Part shown: one piece after another, positions 1 through 6,765 of the stretch
Numbering within the stretch: position 1 is the first letter of the stretch
How the letters are laid out: each line of letters opens with the position of its first letter
Source of the DNA: Collinsella aerofaciens
Lineage (GTDB): Bacteria; Actinomycetota; Coriobacteriia; Coriobacteriales; Coriobacteriaceae
Reading direction: 5' to 3'
NCBI RefSeq assembly: GCF_902364945.1
Contig: NZ_CABJFS010000014.1
Span: forward strand, 12,022 to 41,926
DNA: 29,905 nt
Program-made: the position numbers and the translations under genes
Notes under the pieces: generated by a model
What the model was told of the DNA's origin: nothing
Seen by the model: only the letters and a program-made list of their open reading frames with translations
The model's database searches: none

Positions 1-106
1 GCCCACAAACGTCCGCGTTTTATACCCATCAAATCCTTTGCCTTTTGTCGTCTAGACTAGAAAAATCGCTCGAAATAACGCAACCGGCCTGCTCGCTTGA
101 AGAAAC

Positions 107-881
107 CTAAGCCCGTAACGTAGATGTGCAAACTTCCGAAACGCCTTGCGCGGCATAGTGCGTATAAACTTCGTCAACCGCCTCAGAAATATCTGAGTAT
201 CGCGCCGGGTCAAAATCATACGATGTCGCAGCTATACCCTGCACCCATTCGGAACGCGGATTAATTGAATAGCCACACAGCATCATCATACATGCATCTA
301 GACCTGATTTCCCAAGTATCCGACGTATTGATGAGAGCATCGCGGGTCGCCCCCGCACCATCGTCGTCACCCCTATTAGCAGTATTTACCGTTTTTCTCT
401 AAATGCGTATCGCCACCCTTAAGAATACGAAGTGTTTTATCCAGACCCGATTGTCCTCCATCTCAAACGAAGGGATAAGGAATCTCATCCGGAATCGGCA
501 GTAACGGAGGATTCACAACGACAAGCGAAAAACATGAGTCATCTCTCAGAGGGGAGTAAAGGCTCCCCTCAAGCACCCTAGTTTCGTCATCCAAAGAGTT
601 GATGGCAGTGTTTTTCTTACAAAGGTCGACAACAAAAGGGTTGATTTCTACAGATGTTACATCCATGCCACAGTTGGTAAGTATCAGGCCCTGTATTCTG
701 GGGCCAGAACACAAATCGAGAGCCTTCCGTGCGCTCTGCGGTGTAAGGCGCCAATCTCAGCAAATCTGTCCCACAATACTGCGCTGAAGAACAACACGGA
801 ACCCCTGAGCCAAACTCCCCTATACCTTATTAAGGCTAAGACAGGCAAGTTCACGCACCCGGCATATTCCAGAATAACATC
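107..881 (-). pseudogene. Decayed class I SAM-dependent methyltransferase
   Basis: Three reading-frame pieces on the minus strand line up as one broken methyltransferase. Piece 1 (about 881 to 750) reads ...VLWDRFAEIGA. Piece 2 (about 756 to 466) carries a SAM-binding motif I (ALDLCSGPRIQGL), the acidic motif II (VTSVEINP) and the catalytic-type NPP motif (VVVNPPLLP). It ends at an in-frame TGA (463-465) after PYPFV, and the same frame then resumes as DGGQSGLDKTLRILKGG up to a TAA at 376-378. Piece 3 (370-107), in another frame, reads like the C-terminal part (LSSIRRILGKSGLDACMMML). At least one nonsense change and two frameshifts are needed, and the N-terminus seems missing too. The NPP motif points to the N-methylating (HemK/RsmC-like) group; the substrate is unknown. 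The stretch is AT-richer than its neighbours. Family assignment is fairly safe; exact lesion positions are approximate. Confidence 0.6.
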
Positions 882-1056
882 CTATTGTTTTAGATGCTCT
901 ACAAGCATGAACAGCCGCGAATCGGAAAGATCTTCTAGTTTCGCCCCGACTGACCGCCAAGGGCCAAAATGGCCTCTCCATCCCCAGGCGACCGGCTCTG
1001 GCGCGCCGAGGAGTGTCCCCAAGTGCCGGCAGAAAAGGAACGTCCTTAACTGCCGG

Positions 1057-1995
1057 CTAGAGGGCACCGAAGAGGATGGCATAGGTAGTGGATTCGCCGA
1101 GCTTGAGCTCGTCGCCGGGATTGAGCTGGGCGGAACGGCCGGGCTCGACCTGAATGCAAACGCGCGTGGCCCCGTTTACCACCACGGTTCCGTTGGTGGA
1201 CGACAAGTCCTCGACGTGCCAGATATTTTGAGCATCGCACCAGATATGGGCATGGCGGGCCGAGACATCGTCGCCGACGTCGGTAATATCGCCCTCACCA
1301 GTGGCCAGCGCGCCAATCTCAACACCCTGCTCACTCGGCTGAATCCAGCGCGGGGCGCTCACGACAAAACTGTTTTGCACGCGCAGCAAGCCCAAAGGGT
1401 GCGCCGGGGCGGGTTCGCGTTCGCCCGCAGTCAGCGACATGCCAAGCGAACGCGGCGTGGATGTGCCTCCGCCGCAGGTCGCGTTCGCGTAGTCGATGGC
1501 ATAGTTCACCGAGGACCGCACATCCGCCGAACAACCGACGGCGACAAACAGCACCAGCACGACCTCGGCGCGCTCGGCGGGCATGAGTTCCGCCGCCTGG
1601 GACAGGCGATCGAGCGCGTTGCGATAGAGATTCGTGTCCTGGTGGCACTCTTCGAGCGCGCGTACCATCGGTTCACCTGCAGGACCGCACACCATATTGA
1701 TTACAGCCGTGGAGTCCATGGGATTGCGCTGGCGCAGGGCCAGTTGCGACATAATACGCGCAGCCGAGGTACCGTATTCGGCAAAGTAGCGCTGCTGAAG
1801 CGTGCCGACCGGCGCGCGAACGATAAAGCGGGAAACCCAAGAGCGATCGGCGGCTCGGCTCTGCGGGCTGCGGCCGTCGGCGAGCGGACGGGACGAAAGC
1901 ACCAAGCCGCACAGCTCGATATGGCTCAGATGCGCTGCGCGCTTAAAGATGTCAAACATGGCCCCGCATGGGGTGAGCTCAACTTGAGATGCCAT
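1057..1995 (-). CDS. FHA-domain protein with uncharacterised N-terminal domain
   Basis: The 312-residue product has a C-terminal forkhead-associated (FHA) domain of about 95 residues, with the core SARHAHIW and STNGTVVNG-like (DLSSTNGTVVVNG) motifs that bind phosphothreonine peptides. The first ~210 residues are mostly helical in character, with no transmembrane segment, and I do not recognise them. A good Shine-Dalgarno (AAGGAGG) lies inside the last codons of the upstream kinase, whose stop is only 3 bp from this ATG, so translation is coupled. As the last gene of a kinase operon, it is probably a cytosolic adaptor that docks on the kinase or on its phosphorylated targets (inference from FHA biology). 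It is not FhaA or FhaB: no DUF3662 domain and no membrane anchor is visible. Confidence 0.85.
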   Translation of the reverse strand: MASQVELTPCGAMFDIFKRAAHLSHIELCGLVLSSRPLADGRSPQSRAADRSWVSRFIVRAPVGTLQQRYFAEYGTSAARIMSQLALRQRNPMDSTAVINMVCGPAGEPMVRALEECHQDTNLYRNALDRLSQAAELMPAERAEVVLVLFVAVGCSADVRSSVNYAIDYANATCGGGTSTPRSLGMSLTAGEREPAPAHPLGLLRVQNSFVVSAPRWIQPSEQGVEIGALATGEGDITDVGDDVSARHAHIWCDAQNIWHVEDLSSTNGTVVVNGATRVCIQVEPGRSAQLNPGDELKLGESTTYAILFGAL

Positions 1996-1998
1996 GAC

Positions 1999-3843
1999 CT
2001 AGGCCTCCTTGGTCGTAGAAATAGAATCGGACGATACTTCGACAGGTCCGCCAAAAGTACGGACAGCTGCGGCTCCACCGGCAAGCGGAGTCGCCATCTG
2101 GGCTTTTGTGCGTCGCGGTGCCGAAACGGGAAGTTCAAAGGCAAAGCCCATCGCAAGCAAAAACCACGTAAGCGTATAGGTTGCAACCAGAGCGGCAACA
2201 AGGCCGCCCATCACGGCGCGTTGGGAAAATACGCTACATGCAGCCACAACCAGCACCGGAACCTCGCAGGCAGAAAGCGCAAGCACACCCTGCAGGAAGC
2301 CCGAGCGCCGATCGCGCGCAAGTGCCCCCGCGGCAACGCCGGCTATGCCTGGCAGCGCCAACGCCAGTGCGGCAATAATACCCGGTAGCGACCCAGACCA
2401 CACGAGCGATCCCAAAGTCGCCGTCACGCGAGCGCCCGACGCCAGCAGCGCGGCCGAAACCACGACCACAGCCCAAACCACGCCACAGACGACCGTCGCG
2501 CCGACCATCAGCGCGCGACGAACCGCGCGGCCAGACGCATCCATGGGGCACGGCGTGAGCGGCTCGCCGCGGAGCGAACGACCGACATTTTGCGCATAGT
2601 GGTCACAAAACGCCGAGAGCGCCGCCTCGACCGCCGCCGGCTCGGGACGATCTTTTTGATGGCTGGACAGACAGGCCATCACCACGTCGAACAGCTGGGC
2701 ATCGACAAACGCCAGCGCATCGCGTAGCTCCTCGGAATCCGGCTCAAGCCCCAGCTGCTGGGCCTGCTCGGCCGCAGCGAGCGCCACATCGGGCTCACGA
2801 CGAAGCAGCTGAGTCAAATCGCAACCGGGCGCATGGGCACCAATGGGATAGTCGGGCAGCGTGTCCATCTTGAGACGGTAGGGGCTGGCGATGTCGCGCG
2901 TCTTTTTGCGCGAACCCGAGGTGCCCGAAGTGCTCGGCGCGGCTTCGTATGGCGCGGCGCCGGCAATGAGCTCGTAAACCGTGCTTGCTGCGGCATAGAC
3001 GTCGATCGCCGGCGACATACGCAAAGCGCGCAGGTCGGGAATATCGTCGGTGAGCATCTCGGGCGGGGCATAGGCAACCGTCGCGCGACGCAGCGTGGCA
3101 TAGCGCTCCGTAAACGACGCCTTGCCGCCGGTACCGGCCACGGCCGACGCAGGCTCAAGCGCCAGCGACGAGCCAAAGTCGATCAGGCACAGGTCAAAGG
3201 TGCCCTCGGCAAGCTGCCGGTCAAGCGGTAGACGCGCCGTACGCACCATAATATTAGCGGGCGAGATATCGCGATGGACAAAGCCCTCGCCCACCAGGCT
3301 CATACGGCAGAGCAGATCGAACAGGTCGCGACCCAGACGCGCCGCCACAAGCGGCGATAGGCGGCCGGCATCGTCCACGGCAAAGCGCGAGCGCAAGCGG
3401 GCGAGCGTCTCGCCCTCGACCCATTCCATGACAATTGCAGGCACACCGTCGACCTCGCCCCAGCCATAGAGGCGGGGAAAGCCCTTAAGGCCCGAAAGGG
3501 CGCGATGGCATTCGTATTCCTCGCGAAACGCCGCTTTGAACTTGGCGACCAGCGCCTCATGGGCGGCGGCATCGTCAAACTCATCGCACGTTGGCAAGAT
3601 GAGCTGCTTGAGTGCCACGGCCTCGCCTTGGGCGTTGACGGCACGCGTCACGCGGCCGATACCGCCACGGCGCATGGTGGCATCGTCGGCAAACAGTATC
3701 GTAAAACGACGCAGATAGGCAGGCAGTTCGTCCTGACCGAGCGCAATGGCCGGCTCAAACCCGTCGACACGCGCCAGGCGCAGGCCGACCATGGGATCGC
3801 GACCGAGCGATTGTGGTGTGGTGGATGCAAGATCGGTCATCAT
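1999..3843 (-). CDS. Membrane-tailed Ser/Thr protein kinase
   Basis: 614 residues. The N-terminal kinase domain shows the Gly-rich loop (RRGGIGRVTRA, ~58-68), the ATP-binding Lys79 (VALKQ), the catalytic loop HRDISPAN (190-197) and the metal-binding DFG (222-224), so it should be active. The usual HRDxK lysine is replaced by Ser, as in some bacterial kinases. After the kinase domain come a long helical stretch and, from ~445 to 590, at least four hydrophobic segments. The kinase therefore sits N-terminal and cytosolic on a multi-pass membrane tail, unlike single-pass PASTA kinases. The start codon overlaps the stop of the upstream membrane-anchored protein gene (ATGA), and the FHA gene follows 3 bp after the stop. 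No extracellular sensor domain is visible, so the upstream anchored protein may supply it (inference). Its substrates are unknown. Confidence 0.85.
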   Translation of the reverse strand: MMTDLASTTPQSLGRDPMVGLRLARVDGFEPAIALGQDELPAYLRRFTILFADDATMRRGGIGRVTRAVNAQGEAVALKQLILPTCDEFDDAAAHEALVAKFKAAFREEYECHRALSGLKGFPRLYGWGEVDGVPAIVMEWVEGETLARLRSRFAVDDAGRLSPLVAARLGRDLFDLLCRMSLVGEGFVHRDISPANIMVRTARLPLDRQLAEGTFDLCLIDFGSSLALEPASAVAGTGGKASFTERYATLRRATVAYAPPEMLTDDIPDLRALRMSPAIDVYAAASTVYELIAGAAPYEAAPSTSGTSGSRKKTRDIASPYRLKMDTLPDYPIGAHAPGCDLTQLLRREPDVALAAAEQAQQLGLEPDSEELRDALAFVDAQLFDVVMACLSSHQKDRPEPAAVEAALSAFCDHYAQNVGRSLRGEPLTPCPMDASGRAVRRALMVGATVVCGVVWAVVVVSAALLASGARVTATLGSLVWSGSLPGIIAALALALPGIAGVAAGALARDRRSGFLQGVLALSACEVPVLVVAACSVFSQRAVMGGLVAALVATYTLTWFLLAMGFAFELPVSAPRRTKAQMATPLAGGAAAVRTFGGPVEVSSDSISTTKEA

Positions 3844-4745
3844 AGGGCAAGCGCCGCCACGTTATTGTTGAAGTTACCGAGCGCGACGTCATCATCGCCG
3901 TAATGGCCGACCCATTGACATAGGTTGGTGTAACAGCCCCACAGATTGGCATACTGCTGATACCACTTTGACCGGGGCGAGAATGTCTGACGACCGAACT
4001 CGGCTCGAATGACAAACATCTCCCCGACCAGGCTGTCGCACGGCCTGGGATCTCCCGTAGAGTTATAGGTCGAGACCACGTCATTGGCACGAGAAACATA
4101 GCCGTCGAGCATGTTGTACTTGGTCACAAGCCAGCTGTGAATGCTCTCTTCCTCAGCAGCGGAAAGGCCACCGGAGTTTGCATCGTTGTCAGTGTTGCCG
4201 CCCGTCGAGCCGCCGTTTCCAGACCCTCCGGCAGAGGAACCCGACCCAGAGCCACCGCCCGAACTCGACGAATCCGAGCCGGAGCCAGAAGTATCCGAGC
4301 TACCGGGCTTTCCGGACTGCTGGGCGTCCTGCTCCTTCTGCTGCTCGACCTTATTCACCGTTGCCGCCACGCTATTGTTGGACAACCGATCGATGATCTT
4401 GGTGTTGGTGAGCACGATGGTTTTGCCATTGGCAAGCGTGACTTCGTTGTCCGGGGCCTCGGCGCCGTCCGCGTCGCCGGTGCCAAACACAATATGCGCG
4501 ACCACACTTGCCCAAGCATATCCAGTCGTGGTCCCCAGGTCACTTTTGACCTCATGCCCCACGCGCGGTTCGCGTGCGGCATGTGCCTGCATCATGGACG
4601 GCACGGTCATGCCATAGGCAGAAACGCCAGCTATGACCAGCACCAGCGAGCAAGACAGCAGTGCGTACGCCCGCGGCGCCAAGCCCAGTCGGCGTCGCAT
4701 GCGCACCGCGGCGCCGCGCTTTGTCTGAGTGCCACCGGGCCGCAT
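3840..4745 (-). CDS. Membrane-anchored extracytoplasmic protein of the kinase operon
   Basis: About 301 residues from the ATG at 4745, chosen because GGAGGAG lies 5-6 nt upstream. The product opens with a basic patch (RMRRRLGLAPR), then one hydrophobic segment (YALLSCSLVLVIAGVSAYG), giving an N-in, C-out signal anchor. Outside follow a ~90-residue region, a low-complexity Ser/Gly linker (SGSGSDSSSSGGGSGSG type) and a ~110-residue C-terminal domain rich in aromatic residues, with three Cys that could form disulfides. I recognise no family. The stop overlaps the kinase start (ATGA), so the two are made together; a sensor or ligand-binding partner of the kinase is an inference. An in-frame upstream ATG at 4802 and a TTG at 4838 extend the frame; the 4802 ATG lies almost at the predicted transcription start and could be used on a leaderless mRNA. 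Confidence 0.7.
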   Translation of the reverse strand: MRPGGTQTKRGAAVRMRRRLGLAPRAYALLSCSLVLVIAGVSAYGMTVPSMMQAHAAREPRVGHEVKSDLGTTTGYAWASVVAHIVFGTGDADGAEAPDNEVTLANGKTIVLTNTKIIDRLSNNSVAATVNKVEQQKEQDAQQSGKPGSSDTSGSGSDSSSSGGGSGSGSSAGGSGNGGSTGGNTDNDANSGGLSAAEEESIHSWLVTKYNMLDGYVSRANDVVSTYNSTGDPRPCDSLVGEMFVIRAEFGRQTFSPRSKWYQQYANLWGCYTNLCQWVGHYGDDDVALGNFNNNVAALAL

Positions 4746-4767
4746 GCGTTCTCCTCCAACAAAAACA

Positions 4768-4785
4768 CGCCGCTCGGGAGCGGCG
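4768..4785 (-). terminator. Terminator-like hairpin in the leader of the kinase operon
   Basis: The minus strand reads CGCCGCTC-CC-GAGCGGCG, a perfect 8-bp GC stem, followed directly by TGTTTTTGTT and then the Shine-Dalgarno of the 4745 start. It has the form of an intrinsic terminator, yet lies between the predicted promoter and the first gene. It could end readthrough from recR, attenuate the kinase operon, or both. Confidence 0.6.
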
Positions 4786-4807
4786 CATTCATTCGAATCC
4801 ATATTTG

Positions 4808-4816
4808 AGTGTATCA
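4808..4816 (-). promoter_or_regulatory. Extended -10 promoter of the kinase operon
   Basis: The minus strand reads TGATACACT, an extended -10 element (TGn plus TACACT). A TTGCGC lies 19 bp upstream of TACACT as a possible weak -35. Transcription would begin near 4801, upstream of the leader hairpin. Motif match only. Confidence 0.45.
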
Positions 4817-4923
4817 GCGAACCCAAAAGGTTGCGCAACGAATGGGCAAATTAAGGATGCGAGTGGAAGCATCCATGCGATAAGCGGATACAAAGCATCT
4901 TTGTTGCACAACAAACTTACAGT

Positions 4924-4953
4924 CGCACGGGGAAATTATGGCTACCCCGTGCG
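4924..4953 (-). terminator. Possible recR-distal terminator stem
   Basis: CGCACGGGG (4924-4932) pairs perfectly with CCCCGTGCG (4945-4953) around a 12-nt loop. It lies about 40 bp downstream of the recR stop. On the minus strand it is followed by ACTGTAAGTTTGTTG, only moderately T-rich, so termination may be weak. Confidence 0.4.
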
Positions 4954-4990
4954 TCGCGATGAAGACATACGGCAGGAGCAGGCTCGCCAC

Positions 4991-5587
4991 CTAAATCGTG
5001 CGACGGGCCTCGATGGCGCGCCCAAGCGTAAGCTCGTCGGCATACTCCAGGTCGCCGCCCACGGGAAGGCCGCTCGCCAGACGCGATACCTCAACGCCCA
5101 GCGGCTTGATAGTGCGGGCCAGGTAGCTCGCCGTGGTCTCGCCCTCGATATTGGGGTTGGTGGCGATGATGACCTCGTGGATGTCCTCGTGGCCCAAGCG
5201 TGCCAGCAGCTCACGAATGTGCAACTGCTCGGGACCAATCTTGTCCATGGGACTGATCACGCCGCCCAATACGTGGTAGAGACCGTGGTAGCTGCCCGTG
5301 CGCTCAATCGCCTGGACATCGCGCGGCTCGCCCACCACGCAAATGCGAGTGGTATCGCGCATCGAATCCTGGCAGATGGAGCACTCGTCGGCCGTGGCGT
5401 AGTTAAAGCAGCGGCTGCAAAAGTGAACCTCCTGCTTAACCTCCAGGATAGCCTCGGCCAGGCGGCGCGCCTCCTCGGCATCGGCCTCGAGCAGGTAATA
5501 GGCGATGCGCTGGGCCGACTTGGGACCAATGCCCGGCAGACGGCCCAGCTCATCGAGCAATTTTTGCAGACTATGGTTGGCACTCAT
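4991..5587 (-). CDS. recR: Recombination mediator protein RecR
   Basis: 198 residues, the usual RecR length. It starts [20 protein letters not shown] with the helix-hairpin-helix ([16 protein letters not shown], ~15-30), then a four-Cys zinc finger (C57, C60, C69, C72) and a Toprim domain (~80-175, from [15 protein letters not shown]). RecR works with RecO and RecF to load RecA at single-strand gaps. The start at 5587 was chosen because homologous RecR proteins begin at this Met; the longer frame to 5674 runs through the end of ybaB. There is no strong ribosome-binding site, but the ybaB stop is only 13 bp upstream, so coupling is likely. The pair ybaB-recR is the common bacterial arrangement. 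Confidence 0.97.
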   Translation of the reverse strand: MSANHSLQKLLDELGRLPGIGPKSAQRIAYYLLEADAEEARRLAEAILEVKQEVHFCSRCFNYATADECSICQDSMRDTTRICVVGEPRDVQAIERTGSYHGLYHVLGGVISPMDKIGPEQLHIRELLARLGHEDIHEVIIATNPNIEGETTASYLARTIKPLGVEVSRLASGLPVGGDLEYADELTLGRAIEARRTI

Positions 5588-5600
5588 ATATATGCGTGTC

Positions 5601-5921
5601 TTAGAACGGCATGCCCGGGATGTTGAGGCCGCCGGTGATGGCGCCCATCTGCTTGTTGGCGAGCTCGTTGACACCGCGGACGGCCTCGTTGACGGCAGCC
5701 ATGATCATGTCCTGCAGCATATCGACGTCCTCGGGATCGAGGGCATCGGGGTCGATGGTGAGGTTGACGAGCTCCATCTCGCCGTTAACGGTCACCTTGA
5801 CCATGCCGCCGCCGGCAGAGGCGTCGACGGTCTGGGACTTAAGGTTTTCCTGCGCGGCGGCAAGCTGCTCCTGCATCTTGCGAGCCTGCTTCATCATTTG
5901 CTGCATGTTCATACCGGCCAT
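5601..5921 (-). CDS. ybaB: YbaB/EbfC family nucleoid-associated protein
   Basis: 106 residues with the family pattern: an N-terminal helix rich in Met/Gln/Lys ([20 protein letters not shown]), the strand segment [19 protein letters not shown], then [15 protein letters not shown] and a C-terminal Gly/Pro tail. YbaB/EbfC dimers bind DNA and are usually encoded next to recR and dnaX. A strong Shine-Dalgarno (AAAGGAG) sits 6 nt before the ATG at 5921. It is the first gene of the ybaB-recR pair here. An AT-rich palindrome lies about 175 bp upstream. Confidence 0.96.
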   Translation of the reverse strand: MAGMNMQQMMKQARKMQEQLAAAQENLKSQTVDASAGGGMVKVTVNGEMELVNLTIDPDALDPEDVDMLQDMIMAAVNEAVRGVNELANKQMGAITGGLNIPGMPF

Positions 5922-6082
5922 GATGGCTCCTTTACGTGCGGCCGCGCGACAAGCTGCAAGGGCAGCCGGAGCGCGACGGGACTTTCAAACTCAAAAATCG
6001 TACCACGGCGCGGGGCAAGCAAGCGGGGCGGACACGCTACCTCAGTCGATATACATGTCCTTGAGCGTGACGCACGCCCAAG

Positions 6083-6118
6083 ATTATGCAAGGTCGAATT
6101 ATGCAAGGTTGCATAATT
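6083..6118. repeat. AT-rich palindrome with an extra direct half-site
   Basis: AATTATGCAA (6097-6106) and TTGCATAATT (6109-6118) form a perfect 10-bp inverted repeat around GG. ATTATGCAAGG also occurs at 6083-6093, exactly 15 bp from its second copy at 6098-6108. This looks like an operator with two dyad half-sites and one auxiliary half-site, placed between divergent genes. The regulator is unknown. Confidence 0.6.
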
Positions 6119-6229
6119 ATCTCAAGCTACATCTAGCAGAGCTGGAACCAGGCAGTTTATGCGTAGGGCTACAAGGCTACATGGCAAAATGCCGAGCCGC
6201 TGCTCGAGGCGGCACGCATGGCGGCTGGG

Positions 6230-6235
6230 TATAAT
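6230..6235 (+). promoter_or_regulatory. -10 element upstream of the 6271 gene
   Basis: A perfect TATAAT lies 35 bp before the GTG start at 6271. No good -35 is seen at 17 bp. Motif match only. Confidence 0.4.
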
Positions 6236-6270
6236 TTGATTGTCATAGATGACGATTTGGAGGTGCCCTC

Positions 6271-6744
6271 GTGAATGTCCCAGCCGTACTCCAAAACATC
6301 CGCTCAAAACACCCCGTTGCATATGTGGTTCTCTATCTCTTTGTCGTCTGGGTATTACTGGTTATCATCACCCATGCCATAGCTTTTGGAGCAGAACTGC
6401 TGATAGCCAGCTCGGACCAGCCCGTCGTCAAATGGGAGACGACCGATGAATGCACCGACGGAACCCGAACCATTTACTACAACAGCCCGTCCCTCTACCA
6501 AGAGTTCAAGGTCAAGATAAAGGACTCCAAGATTGTCGATGCCGAACTGGGCTCTTTATTTACAATCGGAGCAACCGTCAACGCCGAGCAAGTCGAGTAC
6601 ACGGACAGCCATGCGACGTATCGTATCGACCTCAGCATCCTAGGCCGACCGTCACGCGCCTGTCTGCTCGAATGCGATATACGCGGCACCACGTTGCACA
6701 TGTCCGAAATACAGATGCGCCCGGGCAAGGGGTTCTCTTCTTGA
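6271..6744 (+). CDS. Small single-pass membrane protein, unknown function
   Basis: 157 residues from a GTG start with GGAGG at 6259-6263 (7-nt spacing). A short cytosolic N-terminus (MNVPAVLQNIRSKHP) is followed by one transmembrane helix (~17-37, VVLYLFVVWVLLVIITHAI) and a ~115-residue, mostly beta-type extracytoplasmic domain. No family recognised. It lies on the plus strand between ybaB and dnaX, which both run on the minus strand, and ends only 22 bp from the dnaX stop. It probably has its own promoter (TATAAT at 6230). It reads like a lineage-specific insertion into an otherwise conserved neighbourhood. Confidence 0.7.
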   Translation: MNVPAVLQNIRSKHPVAYVVLYLFVVWVLLVIITHAIAFGAELLIASSDQPVVKWETTDECTDGTRTIYYNSPSLYQEFKVKIKDSKIVDAELGSLFTIGATVNAEQVEYTDSHATYRIDLSILGRPSRACLLECDIRGTTLHMSEIQMRPGKGFSS

Positions 6745-6765
6745 GCAGTATACCCGCCTGCGCAG

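Larger units (their letters stand above)
5922..6270. other. Divergent intergenic region between ybaB and the 6271 gene
   Basis: About 350 bp with no convincing gene. It holds the ybaB ribosome-binding site, the AT-rich palindrome at 6097-6118 with a direct half-site copy, and a TATAAT at 6230-6235 facing the 6271 gene. Short open frames here lack ribosome-binding sites and family character. Confidence 0.7.

Noticed and set aside
463..465. TGA as a recoded (selenocysteine or tryptophan) codon
   Set aside because: The position would normally be Gly, no SECIS-like hairpin is evident, and further frameshifts in the same gene point to decay.
907..2388. Long plus-strand open frame of 493 codons
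   Set aside because: It lies opposite the FHA and kinase genes and shows Arg/His-rich, low-information translation typical of the antisense of GC-rich coding DNA; no ribosome-binding site.
4838..4838. TTG start for the anchored protein
   Set aside because: No ribosome-binding site and it lies upstream of the predicted promoter; the ATG at 4745 with GGAGGAG is better.
5909..6106. Small minus-strand frame upstream of ybaB
   Set aside because: Overlaps the ybaB start region, no ribosome-binding site, and Arg/Pro-rich composition with no family features.
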